Positions 45,432 to 53,532 are shown, counted from the stretch's first letter. The stretch is DNA of 64,000 bases from HXMU1420-13 sp024742815 (GCA_024742815.1 JANSXX010000005.1:124001-188000), one strand, 5' to 3'. Program-made: numbers and translations. The notes: a model not told the origin generated them from the sequence alone.

Positions 45432-45998
45432 TTAGTTATTTAGAATTGTGCTCTCTATCGCTGTTTTTAAATCTTCTTTGGATATTCCATTCGAGAGTAC
45501 TTTTTCGATTTTCCATGAACCTTGGTGCTTCTCTACAATAAAAAAATGATCGGTGTGACCTAAATCGTCTGCTTCTCTGCCTGAATCGAAAATATTCAAA
45601 CCAAATTGAGCTCTTAGGGCATTGAGTTCTTCCATTGTTACATTTTTCCCTACTATTTCTTCTGAAAAATGCTTGCCGTACTCGTGCGCTCTTGCGATTT
45701 GAGTATTCGCGTTTACATCAATAAAAAAACCACCAAACTTCTTATTCGGATGTTCGACGCGTAATTCATCCAGCACTTCTCCCAATCGAAACAATGAATT
45801 AGGACAGATGTATTTGCAGCCAACGAATCCAAAAAAAATCACCTCTGTAGTATTTTCACTTGATTGAAGAAACATCGCATCATTAAGCTCATGCCCAATT
45901 AACGGCGACGATTTACCCAAAAAGGCTGCACCTGCGATTAACATTACCGGTAGTAATGTCATAAGAACAAATACAATTTTTGGCGTCCAACTCTTCAT
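45432..45998 (-). CDS. SCO1/SenC-family protein
   Basis: This 188-aa membrane-anchored thioredoxin-fold protein has a helix at residues 8-27. The copper motif is CKYICP (C61, C65) and the distal His is H151 in HTDHFFIV. Sco proteins deliver copper to cytochrome oxidase or act as thiol reductants. No oxidase genes are adjacent. The protein is a divergent Sco, with FVGCKYICP in place of the usual Y-T-H-C-P-D-V-C-P. Confidence 0.8.
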   Translation of the reverse strand: MKSWTPKIVFVLMTLLPVMLIAGAAFLGKSSPLIGHELNDAMFLQSSENTTEVIFFGFVGCKYICPNSLFRLGEVLDELRVEHPNKKFGGFFIDVNANTQIARAHEYGKHFSEEIVGKNVTMEELNALRAQFGLNIFDSGREADDLGHTDHFFIVEKHQGSWKIEKVLSNGISKEDLKTAIESTILNN

Positions 45999-46181
45999 AT
46001 CATCAACTCCTGAGGTTGCTCTCTTTTCGACGTCATAAAGAGCATACTTAAGTGGTTTTTTGAATTAGATGCTCTACAGACTCGGAAATTTCGAGCTTAT
46101 CAATTGCCCCTTAAAAGCTTATAAAAAGATCAACTTCTACTAATATATTACTCGCTACTTCCCTATATTCTGAGCCCAAAA

Positions 46182-46197
46182 AAGCGGTTCCATAAAC
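46182..46197 (+). promoter_or_regulatory. Shared upstream motif AAGCGGTTCCATAAAC
   Basis: The 16-bp motif is 18 bp before the etfB ATG and matches 15 of 16 bases at 50975-50990 upstream of the acyl-CoA dehydrogenase gene. Both genes act in one pathway, so co-regulation is possible. Confidence 0.4.
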
Positions 46198-46215
46198 CTC
46201 ATCAAGCGAATACGA

Positions 46216-46986
46216 ATGAAATTTATTGTAAGCATTAAAATGGTGCCCGATGTGTATGCACCATTCCAAATAAAAGACGGCGAATTATTGATGGATGGAG
46301 ACAGAACGGTTCTTAACGCCTACGATGCCTCTGCTGTTGAAGAAGCCTTAGTATTAACTGAAAAACATGGTGGAGATGTAGAGGTTGTCTGCATCGGTTC
46401 GGCGAAAGCTTCCGAAACCATCCGAAAAGCATTGGCCATGGGTGCAGCTAAAGGCTATCACATCCAAACAAATGGCGATGAAACCTACGATTCGAGTAGC
46501 TACGCCCAAATACTAGCTTCTTTTTTATCTGATAAAGAATACGATATCCTGTCCTTCGGGAAACAATCGCAGGATACAGATTCAGGTCTGACCGGTGGCA
46601 TGGTGGCTCAATTACTGAATCTACCTTACGCTACAAACGCTGTTGGGCTAGAAATTGAGGATAACAAACTAGTTGTTAAACGACAGGGTGATAGCGGTCA
46701 GGAAATGATCGAACTTCCTACACCTTGCCTCGTTACTTGTTCTAATGATATGAACGAGCCACGCATCCCAAATCTGAAAGGAATTATGGCGAGTAAACGC
46801 AAACCGGTAGAGAATCTTTCGGTTTCTGATCTTGGTATTGATGCCACTGCTTTGGAAGCCGTATCAAAAGTTACTTCTTACGAACCTGTTCCGGCACGCG
46901 CAGCCGGGAAAAAATTCGAGGGAGAACCCGAAGAAATTGCCCGCGAAGTAGCCCAACTACTCGACACCGAAGCCAACGTCCTTTAA
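46216..46986 (+). CDS. etfB: Electron-transfer flavoprotein subunit beta
   Basis: This 256-aa EtfB begins MKFIVSIKMVPD and has NAYDASAVEEAL and a nucleotide-binding FGKQSQDTDSGLTGGMVAQLL block. With EtfA it accepts electrons from acyl-CoA dehydrogenases. It leads the etfB-etfA-fixC-fixX unit. Nineteen bases upstream of the ATG is a 16-bp motif shared with the acyl-CoA dehydrogenase gene at 51013. Confidence 0.95.
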   Translation: MKFIVSIKMVPDVYAPFQIKDGELLMDGDRTVLNAYDASAVEEALVLTEKHGGDVEVVCIGSAKASETIRKALAMGAAKGYHIQTNGDETYDSSSYAQILASFLSDKEYDILSFGKQSQDTDSGLTGGMVAQLLNLPYATNAVGLEIEDNKLVVKRQGDSGQEMIELPTPCLVTCSNDMNEPRIPNLKGIMASKRKPVENLSVSDLGIDATALEAVSKVTSYEPVPARAAGKKFEGEPEEIAREVAQLLDTEANVL

Positions 46987-47004
46987 TCAAATTATTACTA
47001 CAGA

Positions 47005-47979
47005 ATGAGTACTCTTTTAACTTACGTTGCCATCTCTGATGGTAAAATCAAACGATCATCATTGGAAGTGTTATCCCACTGTAAGTCGATCGCAGATGCT
47101 GGCGGCATGGCTTGCGAAACAGTAATTATTGATGAAAATGCTGCTAATTACGCGGATGACGTCCAAAAATATGGCGCATCAAAAATTTATACCGTAGAAG
47201 GTGACGCTTTCAAACAGCACCAAAATGGTAGCCTCTTAAAAGCTCTAACCAAAGTAAATGAAGTGGCACAACCTTCATTAATCGCATTTGCATCTACCGA
47301 AGGCACCAAAGATGTATTGGGTGCTTTAGCCGCTCAACTTAAAGCTGGTGTAGTAGCGGATGTATCCTCTTTTAATTTTGATGGAACGAAAGTAACCGCT
47401 CAACGCCCAATGATGGCGGCCAAAATTATGGGAAATGTTGATGTGACAGGAAATCCGGTGTTGGTTTCTGTGCGTTCCGGCTCATACGATCTAAAGGAAA
47501 ACCCAGTAACCGCTGAGGTTGTTTCTGTTGATGTAACCGTTGAAAGCGGTGATTTACGTGCCACACTTCGCGAAATTATTTCAGCAACCGGCGACACTAT
47601 CGACCTGAATGAAGCTGAAGCAATTGTAGCTGCTGGACGTGGAGTTAAAGATGAGGAAGCCAAAGCATTAATTTCTGAATTAGCATCTGTACTCAATGCA
47701 GGTATTGGCGCTTCTCGTGCTCTAACAGAGTCCGGTGTGTACGATCCTAGTCTTCAAATAGGGCAAACCGGTAAGGTTGTTTCACCGCAATTGTATATCG
47801 CGGTAGGTATTTCAGGGGCAATCCAACACACTGCCGGTATGGCAAACAGTAAAGTGATTGTTGCCATCAACAAAGATGCCGACGCTCCTATTTTTGAAAT
47901 CGCTGATTATGGAATCGTTGGTGATTTGTACAAAATCTTGCCGACTTTCATCGAAGAGATCAAGAAAATCAAAAACTAA
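47005..47979 (+). CDS. etfA: Electron-transfer flavoprotein subunit alpha
   Basis: This 324-aa EtfA has the C-terminal FAD domain: GRGVKDEEA, SRALTESGVYDPSLQIGQTGKVVSPQLYIAVGISGAIQHTAGM and INKDADAPIFEIADYGIVGDL. It pairs with EtfB and starts 18 bp downstream of it. Lengths are standard. Confidence 0.96.
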   Translation: MSTLLTYVAISDGKIKRSSLEVLSHCKSIADAGGMACETVIIDENAANYADDVQKYGASKIYTVEGDAFKQHQNGSLLKALTKVNEVAQPSLIAFASTEGTKDVLGALAAQLKAGVVADVSSFNFDGTKVTAQRPMMAAKIMGNVDVTGNPVLVSVRSGSYDLKENPVTAEVVSVDVTVESGDLRATLREIISATGDTIDLNEAEAIVAAGRGVKDEEAKALISELASVLNAGIGASRALTESGVYDPSLQIGQTGKVVSPQLYIAVGISGAIQHTAGMANSKVIVAINKDADAPIFEIADYGIVGDLYKILPTFIEEIKKIKN

Positions 47980-47990
47980 ACTAAATCCTC

Positions 47991-48058
47991 AATGTTAAGT
48001 TTTAAATGTTTAATGGCTACGTGCTTAATTAAACATTTAATATTTAACCCTTAACATT
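47991..48058. repeat. Heptanucleotide array, inverted pair
   Basis: The left arm (47991-48014) runs AATGTTAAG, TTTTAA, ATGTTTAAT. The right arm (48028-48058) is its reverse complement plus exactly one extra 7-mer. Spacer is 13 nt. It lies between etfA and fixC, where it could act as an attenuating hairpin in the transcript. Confidence 0.8.
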
Positions 48059-48063
48059 TCGTT

Positions 48064-49389
48064 ATGGACGATAAATTCGATTGTATAGTAATTGGCGGTG
48101 GTGTTGCCGGCTTAGCTGCATCTATGATGCTGGCCAAAGCAAATATGAAATTTTTACTGATTGAGCGTGGTGAGTTTGCGGGTGCGAAAAACGTGTCAGG
48201 CGGCGTTCTTTGGGGAAATGATTTGGCAAAACTTGTACCCAATTACTGGGAAGAGGAAGATGGCGGCTGGGAGCGATTTATAAATCATCGCCGACTCACG
48301 TTCATGGATGAACAATCTACTTTCTCACTAGATTTCAAATCTTCCCACTTCAACGAAAAACCCTACACGGGCGTTGTCGTTTTACGATCTAAGTTTGATA
48401 ATTGGCTATCCGGCAAAGTTCAGGAAGCCATTGATGCAAGCGATTATGCCATGGATTCTTTCATTGCAACCAACATCAAGGTTGATGAAGTGCTTATGGA
48501 AAATGGCAAGGCAGTGGGTATTAAAACCGGTGAAGATGAATTTCATGCCGATTCTGTGATTATTGCTGAGGGCGTAAATAACCTGTTAACCCGTCAGGTT
48601 GGTTTACAGGATAACTATGTACCAGCTGATCACATGCTTACCGGAATCAAAGAAATTATTCGTTTCGATCAGGAGGTGTTAGAGCAGAAGTTTCAGCTTA
48701 ACGGCCTTAGTGGAATGAGTAACGAGTTCGTTGGCTGGGCTACCGATGGCGTTGAAGGCGGCGGATTTTTGTACACAAACAGAGATACGATTAGCCTTGG
48801 CTTAGTGGTAGGTATCAAAGACATGCGGGAGAAGAAACGTAGTCCGCATGATTTATTAAATCATTTCAAAACGCACCCAACCATTGCTGATATCATCAAA
48901 GATGGAGAAATCGTCGAGTATTCTGCACATGTGGTTTCTTCCGGTGATGCTCGAGCAATGCCAAAAGAACTCTATAAAGATGGAATCCTGATCGCAGGTG
49001 AAGCCGCTAATTTATTAATGAACGCAGGAAAGGCTATTCAGGGAATGGATTACGCCATGCGTTCCGGGATTATAGCTGCGGAAACGATTATTGAAGCCAA
49101 AGAAAAAGGAGATTTCAGCTCGGCAACCTTGAAAAATTATCGGGCGAAATTGGATCAAAGTTATGTAATGAAAGACATCAATAATTTTCAGGATGCCGTT
49201 CATCTGTTACATACCGAAACGATGCAAAATAAAGTACCAAATCTGGTATGCGATTTTGGGCGACAGTTTTTTACCATCAAAAACGAACCGACACCGAAAT
49301 CGGAGAAGATGTTACTGGGAGCCATCAAGCGCCATGCATCTCTCTGGGAATTGTTGAAACTAGGATTTAAAGCGAGGAAGAGTCTGTAG
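48064..49389 (+). CDS. fixC: FAD-dependent oxidoreductase, ETF-quinone oxidoreductase FixC-type
   Basis: This 441-aa flavoprotein opens with FDCIVIGGGVAGLAASMMLAKANMKFLLIERGE (GxGxxG at residues 10-15). Later blocks GILIAGEAANLLMNAGKAIQGMDYAMRSG match FixC/ETF-QO proteins. It carries electrons from ETF toward quinone. The iron-sulfur domain that eukaryotic ETF-QO carries in the same chain is a separate gene here (fixX, 49892). A four-helix-bundle gene separates the pair. Confidence 0.93.
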   Translation: MDDKFDCIVIGGGVAGLAASMMLAKANMKFLLIERGEFAGAKNVSGGVLWGNDLAKLVPNYWEEEDGGWERFINHRRLTFMDEQSTFSLDFKSSHFNEKPYTGVVVLRSKFDNWLSGKVQEAIDASDYAMDSFIATNIKVDEVLMENGKAVGIKTGEDEFHADSVIIAEGVNNLLTRQVGLQDNYVPADHMLTGIKEIIRFDQEVLEQKFQLNGLSGMSNEFVGWATDGVEGGGFLYTNRDTISLGLVVGIKDMREKKRSPHDLLNHFKTHPTIADIIKDGEIVEYSAHVVSSGDARAMPKELYKDGILIAGEAANLLMNAGKAIQGMDYAMRSGIIAAETIIEAKEKGDFSSATLKNYRAKLDQSYVMKDINNFQDAVHLLHTETMQNKVPNLVCDFGRQFFTIKNEPTPKSEKMLLGAIKRHASLWELLKLGFKARKSL

Positions 49390-49392
49390 GTT

Positions 49393-49453
49393 AAAAGGCA
49401 AAAGGCAAAAGGCAAAAAATGATTAGATCTCTGTTGATAAATCTCAACTAATC
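49393..49453. repeat. Heptanucleotide array (AAAAGGC type) and hairpin
   Basis: Three perfect AAAAGGC heptads run 49393-49413, followed by AAAAAAT. After it GATTAG (49421) pairs with CTAATC (49448-49453), with an inner GTTGA/TCAAC stem. The array forms the left boundary of the second four-helix-bundle cassette. Confidence 0.8.
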
Positions 49454-49461
49454 ACAATCTA

Positions 49462-49812
49462 ATGATTAAATTAAATCATAAAAAATTAGCAGTTTACAAA
49501 CATAGCGTAGCCTTGGTAAGCGAGCTTTATCTTTTAACAAGTAAATTTCCAAACCACGAAACATTTGGGCTTTCAAGTCAAATGAGGAGAGCGGCTGTCT
49601 CCGTAATCTCAAATATTTCAGAAGGTGCTTCAAGAACTTCAGAAAAAGAAAGAATTAGGTTTTATGTTATTGCTCGATCTTCACTTGTTGAATTAGATGC
49701 ACAAGTTGAAATATCAATCAACCTTGGATATTTAAGCAATGACTCTACAACTAGATTAAGTGATTTAGCTAATCAAGTTTTTGCTTTACTTTCAAAAATG
49801 ATAAAAGAATGA
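49462..49812 (+). CDS. Four-helix-bundle protein (23S rRNA IVS-protein family)
   Basis: This 116-aa protein is a clear family member: KFPNHETFGLSSQMRRAAVSVISNISEG (residues 28-55), then EKERIRFYVIARSSLVELDAQVEISINLGYL. It matches the family consensus better than the copy at 36048. Function is unknown; the family occurs in 23S rRNA intervening sequences of Leptospira and as solo genes in Bacteroidota. It sits between fixC and fixX on the same strand. Flanking AAAAGGC/TTTTTCA arrays are in opposite orientations. Confidence 0.88.
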   Translation: MIKLNHKKLAVYKHSVALVSELYLLTSKFPNHETFGLSSQMRRAAVSVISNISEGASRTSEKERIRFYVIARSSLVELDAQVEISINLGYLSNDSTTRLSDLANQVFALLSKMIKE

Positions 49813-49861
49813 TTTTTCATTTTTCACTTTTCATTTTTGCCGTTTCACATTTCAATACTCA
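49813..49861. repeat. Heptanucleotide array (TTTTTCA type)
   Basis: Six to seven 7-mers follow in phase: TTTTTCA, TTTTTCA, CTTTTCA, TTTTTGC, CGTTTCA, CATTTCA, ATACTCA. It starts directly after the four-helix-bundle stop. The reverse complement is A-rich like the AAAAGGC array, giving an inverted relation across the cassette. Confidence 0.8.
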
Positions 49862-49891
49862 TTCACTATTAACGCACAATAACTAATCCAC

Positions 49892-50194
49892 ATGAAACTA
49901 TTAAAACTATCAGAACGATTAGGACTTGTAAACTACCGAAATCAGTCGAAGTCGGAGATTAAGCCGCATATTATCGTTGATACCGATATTTGTAATTCCG
50001 GATGTCCGCATAAATGTACTACCTGGGTTTGTCCGGCCAATTGTTATACCATGGATGAGGAAAACAAAGTGCATTTCCAAGTGGAAGACTGCATCGAATG
50101 TGGCACTTGTATGTACGCATGCGATCAGGGTGCGGTGGACTGGAATTATCCCGATCCGGAAATTGGACGCGGAGTCAACTGGAACTTTGGATAA
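49892..50194 (+). CDS. fixX: Ferredoxin-like protein FixX
   Basis: This 100-aa protein has two Cys clusters: CNSGCPHKCTTWVCPANC (about residues 33-50) and CIECGTCMYAC (about 71-81). It ends with DWNYPDPEIGRGVNWNFG, like the iron-sulfur domain of ETF-quinone oxidoreductase. It is the electron partner of FixC. It begins 31 bp after the heptad array at 49813. Confidence 0.93.
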   Translation: MKLLKLSERLGLVNYRNQSKSEIKPHIIVDTDICNSGCPHKCTTWVCPANCYTMDEENKVHFQVEDCIECGTCMYACDQGAVDWNYPDPEIGRGVNWNFG

Positions 50195-50248
50195 GTCAAA
50201 TTAGAGTGTTAAAGACTCGTTAGAATCGGTTTGATTGATCGATTCTGG

Positions 50249-50629
50249 TTAAAAACCAAGCTCCTGCAACACTTCGTCTTTAGTAGCCAACGGAATGTCT
50301 TTTAAAAGTGCAGTAGCTACTATTATTCTGTCGGCCGGATCATCTGGGAAATTTTCCGGGAGTTTTTGCTGAGCCAGAATAACATCCTCATCAATGGGAA
50401 TTACTTTACAAATTTGAGGATCGGTTGCCCGTCGAATCCAGGTATCGAAATCGGGGTCTAATACTAAATCACCACTCCGATGAAGCAGCTCCGCTTCCCA
50501 AATAGTTGCTGCTGAAATCACAATTTCCCCGTTTAGCGCCTGCTCATCTAAAATAGCCCGTTCCGATTCATCCAGGTCTCCTTCTTCCAATAACCACCAT
50601 AACCAAACATGTGTATCTAATAATATCAT
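50249..50629 (-). CDS. vapC: VapC-family PIN-domain toxin
   Basis: This 126-aa PIN domain has the acidic residues D5 (MILLDTHVWLWWLL), E45-region (ATIWEAELL) and DPADRIIVATA. Such toxins are Mg-dependent RNases, often acting on tRNA. It overlaps vapB by 4 bp. The pair is placed between fixX and an acyl-CoA dehydrogenase gene, on the opposite strand. Confidence 0.88.
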   Translation of the reverse strand: MILLDTHVWLWWLLEEGDLDESERAILDEQALNGEIVISAATIWEAELLHRSGDLVLDPDFDTWIRRATDPQICKVIPIDEDVILAQQKLPENFPDDPADRIIVATALLKDIPLATKDEVLQELGF

Positions 50630-50880
50630 GGCTTATTCAGTTTGAAGGTTGAAAATCCTGATTTCGATGATTTTAACTGTGCATTTCCTTTACTCAATCC
50701 CTGCCGGAAGCTAGTATCAATTTTCTTTACCGGTTCTTCTTTAACCTCTTTCTTAGCTGCTGGATCCAATTCACTTTTTAGAGCCCGAATAAACAAATCC
50801 TTCAACGAAATGCCTTCTTCTACTGCACGTATTTTGGCGCGTTTCATTAATTCGTCGGGTAAATCTACAGTAGTTCTCAT
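50626..50880 (-). CDS. vapB: VapB-type antitoxin (ribbon-helix-helix)
   Basis: This 84-aa protein starts MRTTVDLPDELMKRAKIRAVEEGISLKDLFIRAL, a ribbon-helix-helix DNA-binding domain. The tail, with FRQGLSKGNAQLKSS, should wrap and inhibit the PIN toxin. It overlaps vapC by 4 bp, the usual antitoxin-first order. The pair likely autoregulates. Confidence 0.85.
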   Translation of the reverse strand: MRTTVDLPDELMKRAKIRAVEEGISLKDLFIRALKSELDPAAKKEVKEEPVKKIDTSFRQGLSKGNAQLKSSKSGFSTFKLNKP

Positions 50881-50944
50881 AGAGTCATATTAGCATATTT
50901 ACATATTTCTGACAATATACATTTTTCTATGTGATTTTTTAACA

Positions 50945-50973
50945 TTCGAATTTCACTCTTTTTTGTATTTTTG
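50945..50973 (+). promoter_or_regulatory. Candidate promoter of the acyl-CoA dehydrogenase gene
   Basis: A TATTTTTG box (50966-50973) fits the Bacteroidota -7 consensus TA-nn-TTTG. TTCG at 50945 is a one-mismatch -33 (TTTG) 17 nt upstream. The 16-bp motif shared with etfB begins immediately downstream. Support is motif-only. Confidence 0.35.
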
Positions 50974-50974
50974 G

Positions 50975-50990
50975 AAGCGGTTCCACAAAC
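50975..50990 (+). promoter_or_regulatory. Shared upstream motif AAGCGGTTCCACAAAC
   Basis: The same motif, with T for C at position 11, is at 46182-46197 upstream of etfB. Here it lies 22 bp before the ATG, directly after the candidate -7 box, where a repressor could act. It begins within a GGAA-N4-TTCC near-palindrome. Confidence 0.4.
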
Positions 50991-51012
50991 AAAAAACAAT
51001 ACTATTTACAAG

Positions 51013-52185
51013 ATGCAAGAAGTAGCAGAACAAGCCCTTTCTTTTGAATTAAGCGAAGATCAAAAAATGATTCGCGACAGCGTGCGAGAGTTCGTAGAAC
51101 GTAAAGTTGCTCCTACTGTAATGGAGAGAGATCAGAGCAAAAAATTCCCCATGGACATTGTAAAAGAGCTCGGCGAACTAGGCATGTTGGGGATTTATCA
51201 TCCAGAACAATATGGCGGAGCTGGATTTGACACCATGAGCTTTTGTCTTGCATTAGAAGAAATTGCACGCTGGGATGCCTCACTTGCCTTGACAGTTGCA
51301 TCACATACCTCATTAGGCACCGGGCATATTGCAATCGCCGGAAATCACGAACAAAAAATGAAATACATGCCCGCAATGTGTTCGGGCGAAAAACTTGGAG
51401 CATGGTGTTTAACAGAACCGGGTTCAGGCTCCGATGCTTCAGGAATGAAAACAACCGCCGTAAAAGACGGTGATAATTACATACTCAACGGTTCCAAAAT
51501 ATTTATTACACAAGGTTCGGTTGGGGATATTTACGTTGTTTTGGCGAAAACGGATCCGACTAAAGGAACTAAAGGAATTAGCGCATTTATCGTAGAGCGA
51601 AATTGGGACGGTGTTAAACCCGGTGCAGGAATGCATAAACTTGGGATGAATTCATCCGACACCACCGAAGTTGTATTTGAAAATGTGCTAGTCCCGGCTG
51701 AAAATTTATTAGGCGAAGAAGGAATGGGATTTATTGATACCATGAAAGTATTGGATGGTGGTCGTGTTGGAATTGCCGCCTTATCTGTAGGAATTGCTCG
51801 AGGCGCTTATGAAGAGTCATTGAAATATTCGATGGAGCGTAAACAGTTCGGTACAGCAATCGGAAATTTCCAATACTTGGAAGGTAAACTGGTGGATATG
51901 GCTACCGAGATTGACGCCGCACAATTATTGGTTTGGAGGGCAGCATGGCTTAAAGATCATGGCAAACCTTTTACGAAAGAAGCATCGATGGCAAAACTAT
52001 TCTCCAGTGAATTATCGGTGAAAGCCTCTCTTGAAGCAGTCCAAATTCATGGTGGCTACGGCTACACCAAAGAGTATCATGTTGAGCGCTTCTTACGCGA
52101 TTCAAAACTCATGACTATCGGCGAAGGGACCTCAGAAGTTCAGCGCTTAGTAATTGCTCGCGAATTGAAGAAAAGCCTTTCTTAA
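51013..52185 (+). CDS. Acyl-CoA dehydrogenase
   Basis: I start at ATG 51013 (MQEVAEQALSFELSEDQKMIRDSV, 390 aa); the longer reading begins at TTG 50971 inside the promoter. The family blocks are GAWCLTEPGSGSDASGMKTTA, ILNGSKIFITQGSVGDIYVV, MERKQFGTAIGNFQYLEGKL, and HGGYGYTKEYHVERFLRDSKLMTIGEGTSEVQRLVIAREL. The catalytic Glu is in the C-terminal GEGTSE segment. Electrons go to ETF. It resembles short/medium-chain dehydrogenases; exact chain length is unknown. Confidence 0.93.
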   Translation: MQEVAEQALSFELSEDQKMIRDSVREFVERKVAPTVMERDQSKKFPMDIVKELGELGMLGIYHPEQYGGAGFDTMSFCLALEEIARWDASLALTVASHTSLGTGHIAIAGNHEQKMKYMPAMCSGEKLGAWCLTEPGSGSDASGMKTTAVKDGDNYILNGSKIFITQGSVGDIYVVLAKTDPTKGTKGISAFIVERNWDGVKPGAGMHKLGMNSSDTTEVVFENVLVPAENLLGEEGMGFIDTMKVLDGGRVGIAALSVGIARGAYEESLKYSMERKQFGTAIGNFQYLEGKLVDMATEIDAAQLLVWRAAWLKDHGKPFTKEASMAKLFSSELSVKASLEAVQIHGGYGYTKEYHVERFLRDSKLMTIGEGTSEVQRLVIARELKKSLS

Positions 52186-52186
52186 A

Positions 52187-52253
52187 ATGTTAAAGTATAA
52201 ATGCTAAATGTTGAATGAATGCTTTTCTAGTTCAGCATTTAGCACTTAACATT
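52187..52253. repeat. Heptanucleotide array, inverted pair
   Basis: Left heptads ATGTTAA, AGTATAA, ATGCTAA, ATGTTGA, ATGAATG (52187-52221) face right heptads CAGCATT, TAGCACT, TAACATT (52233-52253). The right arm equals the reverse complement of the left with one unit missing. It lies just past the acyl-CoA dehydrogenase stop. Confidence 0.8.
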
Positions 52254-52329
52254 TTTTCTTTTTTCCTTCTTTTAAAAGAACACTATTCTTAACATCCTAC
52301 TAAACCAAAAAGCCTAATCGTTATAGCTC

Positions 52330-53532
52330 ATGGCTAAAAACCTATTCAACATCGACGACGCGTTTCTTTTTGAATCTGAACTTGGCGAAGAAGATCGCCT
52401 GATTATGGAAACCGCTCGAGATTATGCTCAATCGAAACTCGAACCAAGAGCTTTAAAAGGAAATACCGAAGAATATTTCGATCAGGACATTGCTCGCGAA
52501 ATGGGCGAAATGGGTTTATTGGGTGTAAATATCCCCGAAGAATATGGCGGAGCCGGAGCAAGCTACACGGCTTACGGGCTTGTCGCGCGCGAAGTTGAAC
52601 GCGTAGATTCCGGTTATCGCTCTTTTATGAGTGTTCAGTCTTCGTTGGTGATGTATCCTATTTCAATTTTTGGTACCGAAGAGCAAAAACAACGTTTTAT
52701 CCCGAAATTAGCTGCCGGTGAAATTATTGGTTGTTTTGGACTCACTGAACCGGATCATGGTTCTGATCCCGGGTCGATGGTAACTACTGCGCTTAAAGTG
52801 GATGGTGGATGGAAATTAAATGGCGCTAAAATGTGGATCACCAACTCACCTATCGCTGATGTAGCTGTTGTGTGGGCAAAGGCTAAAGAGACGCCTTCGG
52901 ATGAAGGGGTTATCCGTGGCTTCTTAGTTGAAAAAGGAATGAAAGGGTTTTCCGCTCCGCACACAAAGTATAAAATGAGTTTAAGAGCCTCAGAAACCGG
53001 CGAATTGGTTTTTGATGATGTATTTGTCCCGGAAGAAAATGCTTTTCCCGATATCAAAGGGTTGAAAGGTCCGTTCATGTGTTTAAACAGTGCCCGATAT
53101 GGAATCGCATGGGGAACCATTGGTGCCGCTGAATTTTGTTATCAAAAATCCCGGCAATATGTGCTCGATCGGAAGCAGTTTGGTAAACCACTAGCTGCAA
53201 ATCAGTTGATTCAAACCAAGTTGGCTAACATGTTAACCGATATTACTGCCATGCAAATGCTGGCTTTACGATTGGGCAAACTGAAAGACGAAGGCAGAGA
53301 TCATCCATCGATGACTTCTCTGGCTAAACGAAATAACTGTGGTAAAGCGCTCGAAATATCTCGCATCGCCCGCGACATGCACGGCGGGAATGGAATCACC
53401 GGCGATTATCGAATTATTCATCACATGATGAACCTCGAATCGGTAAATACATACGAAGGAACGTATGATATTCATGGATTGATTCTTGGTCGCGAAATCA
53501 CTGGCATTCAATCTTTTACACCAAAAGGGTAG
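52330..53532 (+). CDS. gcdH: Glutaryl-CoA dehydrogenase-like acyl-CoA dehydrogenase
   Basis: This 400-aa enzyme has VDSGYRSFMSVQSSLVMYPI (the Arg of GcdH), GCFGLTEPDHGSDPGSM, KRNNCGKALEISRIARDMHGGNGITGDY and NLESVNTYEGTYDIHGLILGREITG, with the catalytic Glu in NTYEGT. These are diagnostic of glutaryl-CoA dehydrogenase, which makes crotonyl-CoA from glutaryl-CoA (lysine and tryptophan degradation). It is close to the other dehydrogenase and ETF genes. Confidence 0.88.
   Translation: MAKNLFNIDDAFLFESELGEEDRLIMETARDYAQSKLEPRALKGNTEEYFDQDIAREMGEMGLLGVNIPEEYGGAGASYTAYGLVAREVERVDSGYRSFMSVQSSLVMYPISIFGTEEQKQRFIPKLAAGEIIGCFGLTEPDHGSDPGSMVTTALKVDGGWKLNGAKMWITNSPIADVAVVWAKAKETPSDEGVIRGFLVEKGMKGFSAPHTKYKMSLRASETGELVFDDVFVPEENAFPDIKGLKGPFMCLNSARYGIAWGTIGAAEFCYQKSRQYVLDRKQFGKPLAANQLIQTKLANMLTDITAMQMLALRLGKLKDEGRDHPSMTSLAKRNNCGKALEISRIARDMHGGNGITGDYRIIHHMMNLESVNTYEGTYDIHGLILGREITGIQSFTPKG

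Noticed and set aside
36048..49812. Four-helix-bundle genes as part of a diversity-generating retroelement
   Set aside because: The fold resembles Avd, but there is no reverse transcriptase, template or variable repeat in the window.
50971..51012. TTG start of the acyl-CoA dehydrogenase
   Set aside because: It lies in the candidate promoter and the shared motif; ATG 51013 gives the normal N-terminus.
33731..52253. Heptad arrays as CRISPR or minisatellite
   Set aside because: Units are 7 bp, contiguous, without spacers, and no cas genes are present.
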